Assembly (NCBI GenBank): GCA_964517345.1
Contig: CAZFBZ010000075.1
Span: 1-5,098, forward strand
DNA from: DAISLF01 sp964517345
GTDB taxonomy: Bacteria; Patescibacteriota; Gracilibacteria; Peribacterales; Peribacteraceae
Direction of reading: 5' to 3'
Length of the DNA stretch: 5,098 nt
This document shows, piece by piece, positions 1 through 5,014 of this stretch (positions are counted from its first letter, which is position 1; every line of letters begins with the position of its first letter). The notes beneath the pieces are model-generated. The model did no database searches, had not been told where the DNA came from, and saw nothing but the letters and a program-made list of their open reading frames with translations. Made by a program: the position numbers and the translations under genes.

Positions 1-1484
1 ACATTGGCCCCACCCATGACCCAACTGTTCCACAGGTTGCTGAAGAGCTGGAGGTTATCGCACGCGGTGAACCCTCCGCACTCGTCATCGAAGACGTTGA
101 GGTCGGAGGCAGCGATGTAGCGGCTGTTCATCCGCAGGATATCGGCCGGAGACTTGGTGGCGAGCAGCGTGCCACCATCAACATCCGACGTGCAGGCCAG
201 CTGCAGCGAGGACATGTGTTCCGTGACCGAAGTGCTCTCGGGAACCGCCGTGGTTCCGCATCCGCAGTTCTCGACGCCCGGAGCGTACATGGCGCCGAAA
301 CCGAGAGCTGCTGTAAGCGTGTTGAGGTTGGCGATAGCGTTCTCCTGGAAGTCCGTGTGCTCGGAGATGCCGACGATGTGGCCGCCGGCAGTGTAGTAGG
401 CTTGCAGCGCGGCGACGTCGGCGCCGCTCATAATGCTGCGGGGAACCGCGACAAAAACCACATTGTAGCGACTAAGATCGGCAAGCGACTCGTGCTGGTC
501 GACGACGTCAGCACCGGCTGCGAGCAGGGCCGTGGTGAGCTGCGTGAATCCGCCGGTACAGGCACCGTTGTTGCCACAGTAGATGAGCGCGCAATCGTCG
601 AGAACAGTGCAGGAACCGGAGATGGACGAAGCCGCGGAGGAGGCTGCCGAAGAGGCCTCGGATGAGATTTCGGAGGACGCTTCAGATGATGCGACAGAGG
701 AGGCGACCGAAGACACTTCGGACGAAGCCACGGAGGAGATTTCCGAGGACGCTTCGGATGATGTGACGGAGGAGGCGACCGAAGACACTTCGGACGAAGC
801 CACAGAAGAAGAGGAAGAGGAGCTGCCAGCAGCCACGCAGAGGCCGCTATTGGTATCGTATTCGTAAGGCGAACAACAGACGGGGCCCGGATCGCCTTCC
901 AGACCGCAGTAGAAACAGCTGAAAAAGTCACAGAAGTTGGAGCAGCATTCGCCGTTTGTCATACAGAAGCCGCCCTGCAAACACGCGGCAACAGAAGATG
1001 CAGCGGAGGATGCGGCGGACGACTGCTCAGAGGATGCAACGGAGGATATTTCTGAGGATATTTCGGAAGATGACTCGGACGACGAAGACGAGGTGCAGTA
1101 CCCCGGGAAGACCGTGTTGCAGTCCGTCTCACACTCACCAGCACCGCATGAGCCGGTACAGATAGCCCCGCTCATTGGACAGCTGGGGGTGGCGCACGTG
1201 CAGGCCGCTGCAGAAGACGATGAACAGAATCCTGGGAAGAGCGTGTTACAGGCCGTCTCACATTCGCCGACACCGCATGAGCCGGTACAGATAGCCCCGC
1301 TCATTGGACAGCTGGGGGTTTGGCACGTGCAGGCCGCCACAGACGACGAAGAAGAAGAGGGCACCACAGCGAGGAGCTGCCACTGGAATTGTTTCGAGGC
1401 AAGCGAGTACACAGCGGAAACCGTCACGACGGAAACCATTAACGTGACTGTTGCAGCCCGGAGAAGGGTGGTACTCGACCACAT
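1..1484 (-). CDS. Secreted Ser-rich, Cys-rich modular surface protein (3' end cut by window edge)
   Basis: The frame is open from the ATG at 1484 to the left edge (494 codons, no stop). A TAG lies in frame at 1500-1502, so this is the first possible start. Residues 1-29 look like a signal peptide or N-terminal anchor: Arg9, a hydrophobic run at 13-29, and a possible cleavage after SLA (27-29). Order after that: a short Ser run (43-48); two 8-Cys repeats (52-87 and 95-130); a Ser linker (about 132-165) built of SSE, SSA and SSV steps; a 10-Cys module (168-216) beginning C-x5-C-x5-CC-x3-C-x4-C; a 70-residue Ser linker (221-290); then a domain from about 292. That domain has an LIYCGNNG strand/turn (300-307), an AAGADVV helix-strand, YTAGGHIVGISEH and, near the edge, DLNVF plus DNLQLF. 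The pattern resembles GATase1/ThuA-like (DUF4350-type) Rossmann domains of exported proteins, without a clear catalytic triad. Export, disulphides and a surface role are inferred. The exact function is unknown. Upstream there is no Shine-Dalgarno. Confidence 0.85.
   Translation of the reverse strand, partial: MWSSTTLLRAATVTLMVSVVTVSAVYSLASKQFQWQLLAVVPSSSSSSVAACTCQTPSCPMSGAICTGSCGVGECETACNTLFPGFCSSSSAAACTCATPSCPMSGAICTGSCGAGECETDCNTVFPGYCTSSSSSESSSEISSEISSVASSEQSSAASSAASSVAACLQGGFCMTNGECCSNFCDFFSCFYCGLEGDPGPVCCSPYEYDTNSGLCVAAGSSSSSSSVASSEVSSVASSVTSSEASSEISSVASSEVSSVASSVASSEASSEISSEASSAASSAASSISGSCTVLDDCALIYCGNNGACTGGFTQLTTALLAAGADVVDQHESLADLSRYNVVFVAVPRSIMSGADVAALQAYYTAGGHIVGISEHTDFQENAIANLNTLTAALGFGAMYAPGVENCGCGTTAVPESTSVTEHMSSLQLACTSDVDGGTLLATKSPADILRMNSRYIAASDLNVFDDECGGFTACDNLQLFSNLWNSWVMGGAN
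673..804 (-). repeat. 72-bp tandem repeat in the serine-linker coding region
   Basis: A 72-bp unit starting at 673 repeats at 745 for about 1.8 copies, with only about four differences in roughly 60 compared bases. It codes a 24-residue serine linker unit (SSVASSEVSSVASS followed by SVTSSEASSEI in one copy). The surrounding linker (about 621-822) has the same four-residue SSxx rhythm but is less regular. Such repeats can change in copy number by slippage, and so change the linker length between the knottin-like module and the C-terminal domain. Confidence 0.8.
1095..1331 (-). repeat. Two tandem 129-bp repeats coding 43-residue 8-Cys modules
   Basis: The unit beginning at residue 52 recurs at residue 95, offset exactly 129 bp. 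Each copy has eight cysteines in the same spacing (52, 54, 59, 66, 70, 75, 79, 87 and the same +43), with shared stretches such as PSCPMSGAICTGSCG and NT-FPG-C. At DNA level 49 bases (1142-1190 and 1271-1319) are identical, whereas the flanks differ at several positions. This indicates recent duplication or gene conversion inside the surface-protein gene. The even Cys count suggests each unit folds as its own disulphide-bonded domain. Confidence 0.85.
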
Positions 1485-1496
1485 GTCTGGTGGTGC

Positions 1497-1505
1497 ACAC
1501 TACCA
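1497..1505 (-). promoter_or_regulatory. Possible extended -10 for the surface-protein gene
   Basis: Reading the minus strand, TGG-TAGTGT fits an extended -10 (TGn followed by TAnnnT). It ends 12 nt before the ATG at 1484, which would give a leader of only about 5 nt. I see no convincing -35 at the usual distance. The site lies in the 100-bp region shared with the divergent cofE homologue. Confidence 0.3.
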
Positions 1506-1572
1506 GCATCTTCGGACGGATGCACGCGTATTCCGCTGGCGCGATTGATTCGAGGATGACGGACCGCTCGGC

Positions 1573-1578
1573 TATGCT
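1573..1578 (+). promoter_or_regulatory. -10-like TATGCT directly before the cofE homologue start
   Basis: TATGCT matches four of six bases of TATAAT and ends 6 nt before the ATG at 1585, so transcription would begin at or next to the start codon. A TTGATT at 1545-1550 is too far (22-nt spacer) to be a good -35. No Shine-Dalgarno is present; the bases before the ATG are pyrimidine-rich (CTCCTCTC). Confidence 0.35.
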
Positions 1579-1584
1579 CCTCTC

Positions 1585-2316
1585 ATGCATGTTCTTCCCG
1601 TTGCAACATCGCTGATCGTGGCCGGAGATGACGTCGCGGAGATCCTGCTCTCCGCGTGGACCCCGGAGGACGGCGACATACTGGTCGTCTCGTCGAAGGC
1701 GGTCGCAACGGCGGAGGGCGCTGCGGTTCCTGCTGCTGGTGACGCGGGATTCCGCGATGCCATAGAAAAAGAGACGCGGCGGCTCGACGGACGCATCCTG
1801 GAAGACGGTCCGGCGGCAATGCTCACGCGCGTGCGGCCTCCGGGTTTCCCGCGCGGCGCGCTCTTCGTGCCGAACGCGGGTATGGACCGGTCCAATATTA
1901 AGGAGGGGTCCGCCATCGGCTGGCCCCACAATCCCGTGGCGTCCGCGGTCCGCATCCGGCGCGCGATTGAGGAACAAAGCGGCAAGGCGATCGCGGTGAT
2001 CATTTCGGATTCCTGTTGCCGTCCCGGACGCCTGGGTGTGACGGCGCTCGCGCTTGCCTGCAGCGGCATCAATCCCCTGCTCTCGCAGGTCGGGCGGGCG
2101 GACCTGTTCGGGAGGCCGCTCACCGTTACGCAGGAAGCCGTCGCCGACCAGCTTGCCACCGCGGCGAACATCGTGATGGGCAACGCGGACCAGCGGCGAC
2201 CGGCGGCAGTCATCCGCGACCATGGTTTCACGCTCGGCTCCTACGACGGATGGGTGCCCGGCATCGAGCCGCGCGAAGACCTCTTCCGTGCGTTGTTCGC
2301 CGACGACCTGTCGTGA
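1585..2316 (+). CDS. cofE: Coenzyme F420-0:L-glutamate ligase family protein (CofE/FbiB-like)
   Basis: This 243-residue protein matches the CofE family in length and motif order: VVSSKAVATAEG (35-45 region), NAGMDRSN (97-104), SDSCCRPGRLG (141-151), then RADLFGRPLTVTQEAVADQL (171-190), VMG (197-199) and RPAAVIR (205-211). Known members add gamma-linked glutamate to coenzyme F420-0 in the cytoplasm using GTP and divalent metal. Asp101 and Asp142 sit where the family's metal-binding aspartates lie. The usual SDT-x-GRPWR-x-G signature is altered: Ser for Thr, Cys-Cys inserted in the variable spot, and Gly for Trp. The acidic residue normally following it is also absent. No other F420 gene is in the window. 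Family membership is therefore firm, but the real substrate is uncertain; a gamma-glutamyl ligase acting on something else is possible. It is divergent from the surface-protein gene and 39 nt ahead of purN. The ATG at 1585 was chosen because the hydrophobic first strand (HVLPVATSLI) follows at once. Confidence 0.85.
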   Translation: MHVLPVATSLIVAGDDVAEILLSAWTPEDGDILVVSSKAVATAEGAAVPAAGDAGFRDAIEKETRRLDGRILEDGPAAMLTRVRPPGFPRGALFVPNAGMDRSNIKEGSAIGWPHNPVASAVRIRRAIEEQSGKAIAVIISDSCCRPGRLGVTALALACSGINPLLSQVGRADLFGRPLTVTQEAVADQLATAANIVMGNADQRRPAAVIRDHGFTLGSYDGWVPGIEPREDLFRALFADDLS

Positions 2317-2322
2317 CGGATT

Positions 2323-2349
2323 TTGACGCCGGGCGAGACGATGTAGACT
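2323..2349 (+). promoter_or_regulatory. Candidate sigma70-type promoter for purN
   Basis: TTGACG (2323-2328) and TAGACT (2344-2349) are separated by 15 nt, slightly short. The -10 ends 6 nt before the ATG at 2356, so the transcript would start on or beside the start codon (leaderless). The site fills the 39-nt gap after the cofE homologue, so purN may have its own promoter rather than depend on read-through. Confidence 0.45.
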
Positions 2350-2355
2350 GTATGC

Positions 2356-2961
2356 ATGCAGATACGTTTCGTCGTCCTCTCGTCCTCGCGCGGCACCACG
2401 TTCGAAGCCGTGCTCAAAGCGATCAAGGATCAGAAGTTGTTCGCGCCCTGCCTGGGACTGGTCACCGATAAAGCAGACCGCGGTTGCGCCGAGAAGGCCA
2501 AGGCATACGGCATCCCCGTCACCGTCGTGGAGAGGAAAAAGGACGAAGACCGCCAGTCCTACGATATGCGGCTCGATCTGGCGATCCGCGCATTCACGGG
2601 GGATAAGACACACGACGTCGTGCTCGCGGCGCTCGGCTGGATGTTCATCTTCAGCGGATGGTTCGTGGCGGGCTGGAAGAACCGCATCATCAACGTGCAT
2701 CCCTCGCTCCTGCCGAAGTATCCGGGCGGCCACGCACTGGAGGACGCGTTGGCGGCGGGCGAGAAAGAAACCGGCATGACGATCCACCTGATCGACGACG
2801 GCGTCGACACGGGCCCGATACTCCTGCAGAAGACCTGCCCCATCAAACCGGGCGACACGCTGGACACGCTCAAGCCGCGGGTCCAGGAACTGGAGAAGCA
2901 GTGGTATCCCCACGTGCTGGCGCTGATCGACGCGGGCAAGCTGCAGCTACCGGCCGACTGA
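2356..2961 (+). CDS. purN: Phosphoribosylglycinamide formyltransferase (GART)
   Basis: PurN transfers a formyl group from 10-formyltetrahydrofolate to glycinamide ribonucleotide, the third step of de novo purine synthesis, in the cytoplasm. The 201-residue length is close to the family norm (E. coli about 212). The N-terminal Rossmann part starts FVVLSSSRGTTFEAVL (5-20), in place of the usual SGxGSN phosphate loop. The decisive block is INVHPSLLPKYPGG (112-125), containing catalytic Asn113 and His115, followed by TGMTIHLIDDGVDTGPILLQ (139-158) with catalytic Asp151. The C-terminus keeps the family's RVQELEKQWYPHVL helix. The start at 2356 puts the first beta strand at residue 3 and there is no Shine-Dalgarno. 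The TGA stop directly abuts the stop of the convergent oxidoreductase gene. The loop change at the N-terminus is the only oddity. A related hydrolase such as PurU is unlikely because its N-terminal ACT domain is absent. Confidence 0.93.
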   Translation: MQIRFVVLSSSRGTTFEAVLKAIKDQKLFAPCLGLVTDKADRGCAEKAKAYGIPVTVVERKKDEDRQSYDMRLDLAIRAFTGDKTHDVVLAALGWMFIFSGWFVAGWKNRIINVHPSLLPKYPGGHALEDALAAGEKETGMTIHLIDDGVDTGPILLQKTCPIKPGDTLDTLKPRVQELEKQWYPHVLALIDAGKLQLPAD

Positions 2962-3678
2962 TCAGATGTACCCCTCGATGTGAATGTTCTTTTTGTCGAT
3001 CCCCCACTCTGTCAGCGCCCGCTGCTTGATATCTTTGGTCATCTCGGGATTGCCGCAGGCGTAGAGACAGACCGGACGGTTCGTGCGGAGAAGCGCAGGC
3101 ATCATGCTCTGCACGCGTCCGCGGTGCCCGGTCCACGAGGACTCCGGCGCGCTGAGAATGACGTGCAGCGTCAGGTTGGGATGTGCGGTCGACAGGCGCG
3201 TGAACTCCTCCACCCAGAAGAGGTCTTCCCGGGCCCGGACGCCGAAAACCAGATCCATTTTGCGCGTATCCCCCTGCCTCAGCGCTTCCACGATCTGCGA
3301 TCGGAACGGTGCGTTGCCCGTGCTGGTGCAGAGGAAAACGATGTCCAGCGACGGGTCCTGATCCAAGAGGAAATTCCCGAACGGGCCCTTGATGGTTGCA
3401 ACCGTCCCCTTCTCCACCACGTCGCGGAACCAGATGCTTGCCCGTCCGCCCTCCACAAGCTTCACCACGAACAAGAGTTCGGTTTCGGACGGCGCGGAGG
3501 CGATGGAGAATGCCCGCGTCTGGATATCGGCGGGATTCTCGGGGTGCGGCACATCGAACAGCACGAACTGCCCCGGCTTGAACGCGAACCCAGCGGGCTT
3601 CTCGAACGTGAACTCGTAGACCTCGCGAGCGATGAGATCCTTGCGCGTGCAGACGACGGAAAATGTGGGAACGGGCAT
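2962..3678 (-). CDS. FAD/NAD(P)-binding oxidoreductase, ferredoxin-NADP reductase superfamily
   Basis: This is a 238-residue two-domain flavoprotein. The FAD-binding barrel shows KPGQFVLF (34-41), the RxFS flavin motif RAFS (55-58), EGGRASIWF (76-84) and KGPFGNF (97-103). The nucleotide-binding half has CTSTGNAPFRS (117-127, cf. GTGIAPxxS), GHRGRV (184-189) and YACGNPEM (206-213, cf. CGPxxM). It should move electrons between NAD(P)H and a soluble carrier such as ferredoxin or flavodoxin in the cytoplasm. It follows carA by 19 nt on the same strand, so I considered the dihydroorotate dehydrogenase electron subunit PyrK. However, the C-terminal four-Cys [2Fe-2S] motif of PyrK is missing: only Cys10, 117, 204 and 208 occur, and the protein ends IHIEGYI. 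The partner is unknown. No Shine-Dalgarno or own promoter is obvious, consistent with co-transcription from carA. Confidence 0.88.
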   Translation of the reverse strand: MPVPTFSVVCTRKDLIAREVYEFTFEKPAGFAFKPGQFVLFDVPHPENPADIQTRAFSIASAPSETELLFVVKLVEGGRASIWFRDVVEKGTVATIKGPFGNFLLDQDPSLDIVFLCTSTGNAPFRSQIVEALRQGDTRKMDLVFGVRAREDLFWVEEFTRLSTAHPNLTLHVILSAPESSWTGHRGRVQSMMPALLRTNRPVCLYACGNPEMTKDIKQRALTEWGIDKKNIHIEGYI

Positions 3679-3697
3679 GGGCAGTGCGTTGGCGGAA

Positions 3698-4822
3698 TCA
3701 CTTGGACTCGCGGTCTTTCTTCAGGAGCGCGACGAAGTCGTCGAAGAGGTAGTTGGCGTCCTCGGGGCCGGGGGTCGACTCGGGGTGGTACTGAACGGAG
3801 AAGAAGCGGCCGCTCTCGTGGCGGATGCCCTCGACCGTGCCGTCATTGGCGTTGGTCCACCAGACGTGCCAGCTCTTGGGCAGCTTGTCGCTCACCGCGA
3901 AGCCATGGTTCTGGGAAGTAATGATGCAATGCTTGGTGGGGCCGGTCGGCAGGTGCTCCAGGCAGGGCTGGTTTGCGCCGCGGTGTCCGTACTTGAGCTT
4001 GTAGGTGTCGCCGCCGATGGCGAGCGCCATCAGCTGGTTGCCAAGGCAGATGCCGAAGGTGGGGATGTTGCGCTCGATGCCGCGACGCAGGCTCTTGATG
4101 GTGGGAACGCAGGTCTTGGGATCGCCCGGGCCGTTGCTGAAGAACACACCGTCGAACGGCTTGTCGTACTTGTCCAAGTCGTAATCCCATGGCACGCGCA
4201 CCACGCGCACGCCGCGCTTGAGGAAGCTGCGGAGGATATTGCGCTTCATGCCGCAGTCGTAGGCGACGACGGTGAGCGGCTCGCCGAGCGCGTTGGATCC
4301 CGCGACCGGCTCGTAGACCGACACCTCTTTGCAGCTCACGTCGGCGACGAGGTTGCGCACATTGGGATCGTCGATCTTCCCGGCGGGCGCATCGGAATCG
4401 TCGCGGCGGATGCGGCCGAGCATCACGCCCGTCTCGCGGAGCTTCTTGGTGAGCGCGCGCGTGTCGACGCCGGTGATGCCGGGGATGCCGTTCTCTTTGA
4501 GCCACTCTTCAAACGACTTCACGGCCAGGTGATGGCTGTGCTCCTCGCTCAGCTGCGCCATCACGACGCCGCGCACGTGGATCTCTTCGCTCTCCAGCTT
4601 GTCCGAGAATCCCCACTCGTTGAGACTGTCTTTCGGGACGCCGTAGTTGCCGATCAGCGGATACGTGAACACGAGGATCTGTCCGCGGTAGCTGGGATCG
4701 GTGAGGCTTTCGGGATAGCCGACCATGCCGGTGTTGAAGACGACCTCGCCGTCGGCGTCGGTATCCGCGCCGAAATGCTGGCCCCGGAACACGGTGCCGT
4801 CGGAGAGGATGAGGGTTGCCAT
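3698..4822 (-). CDS. carA: Carbamoyl-phosphate synthase small (glutaminase) subunit
   Basis: CarA hydrolyses glutamine and channels ammonia to CarB for carbamoyl phosphate, used for pyrimidines and arginine. The 374 residues match the family's usual length. The N-terminal CarA-specific domain begins ATLILSDGTVFRG (2-14) with VVFNTGMVGYPESLTDPSY (27-45) and GITGVDTRALTKKLRE (115-130). The class I glutamine amidotransferase domain follows from about 184: FFSNGPGDP (227-235), FGICLGNQ (256-263) with nucleophile Cys259, ITSQNHGFAV (301-310) and VQYHPES (343-349) with His346 and Glu348, completing the triad. I chose the ATG at 4822 over the in-frame ATG at 4852: the family normally starts right at the first strand, and a -10-like element sits inside the longer reading. 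carB is not on either side in this window; the oxidoreductase lies downstream instead. The gene looks intact and functional. Confidence 0.95.
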   Translation of the reverse strand: MATLILSDGTVFRGQHFGADTDADGEVVFNTGMVGYPESLTDPSYRGQILVFTYPLIGNYGVPKDSLNEWGFSDKLESEEIHVRGVVMAQLSEEHSHHLAVKSFEEWLKENGIPGITGVDTRALTKKLRETGVMLGRIRRDDSDAPAGKIDDPNVRNLVADVSCKEVSVYEPVAGSNALGEPLTVVAYDCGMKRNILRSFLKRGVRVVRVPWDYDLDKYDKPFDGVFFSNGPGDPKTCVPTIKSLRRGIERNIPTFGICLGNQLMALAIGGDTYKLKYGHRGANQPCLEHLPTGPTKHCIITSQNHGFAVSDKLPKSWHVWWTNANDGTVEGIRHESGRFFSVQYHPESTPGPEDANYLFDDFVALLKKDRESK

Positions 4823-4830
4823 CGCGCGAG

Positions 4831-4839
4831 AGCGTACCA
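4831..4839 (-). promoter_or_regulatory. Extended -10-like element before carA
   Basis: On the minus strand TGG-TACGCT is an extended -10 type element ending 8 nt before the chosen carA ATG. This gives a leaderless or nearly leaderless transcript. The -35 region holds only a weak TTCGGT about 18 nt further upstream. No Shine-Dalgarno precedes the ATG. Confidence 0.4.
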
Positions 4840-4978
4840 GAATTTTCGGCACGCACCGAATGATTGATTCCGGACTCGTCAGCTACGACTCACAAGCCGA
4901 GGTAGATTGATTTTTGGACAGACCGGCGGGACAATTCCGTCCTTATTTCTGCTCTAAAGCTCGAGAATAACCCCGAAA

Positions 4979-5008
4979 TTGACAAATTAACAAAATATGT
5001 AATATAAT
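4979..5008 (+). promoter_or_regulatory. Perfect-consensus sigma70 promoter reading rightward
   Basis: TTGACA (4979-4984) and TATAAT (5003-5008) both match consensus in all six bases with an 18-nt spacer. They lie in an AT-rich island (about 4965-5008) within otherwise GC-rich DNA. Transcription should start near 5014-5016. It drives whatever lies to the right of the window and points away from carA. Its strength is typical of stable-RNA genes. Confidence 0.85.
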
Positions 5009-5014
5009 GCGCAG

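Noticed and set aside
216..665. 149-residue plus-strand frame
   Set aside because: Overlaps the Rossmann-like domain coding region on the other strand, with no recognisable family features.
583..867. Plus-strand Glu/Asp-rich open frame
   Set aside because: It is the antisense of the serine linker (TCC/TCG codons read backwards give GGA/CGA-type triplets, which in this frame give Glu/Asp). The minus strand gives a far more coherent protein.
937..1548. 203-residue plus-strand frame
   Set aside because: Antisense of the 8-Cys repeats and signal peptide of the minus-strand gene. Its apparent repeats are shadows of the real ones.
1258..2913. 551-residue minus-strand frame
   Set aside because: Lies antisense to cofE and purN, both of which have clear family motifs. 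The protein is Arg/His-rich with no domain, typical of a GC-rich shadow frame.
2962..3678. PyrK (dihydroorotate dehydrogenase electron transfer subunit)
   Set aside because: Suggested by the carA neighbour, but the C-terminal four-cysteine [2Fe-2S] motif is absent.
4823..4852. Ten-residue N-terminal extension of CarA
   Set aside because: Family proteins start at the ATLILSDGT strand, and the extension covers the TGG-TACGCT promoter-like element.
3632..4867. 411-residue plus-strand frame
   Set aside because: Exact antisense of carA, which has an intact catalytic triad.
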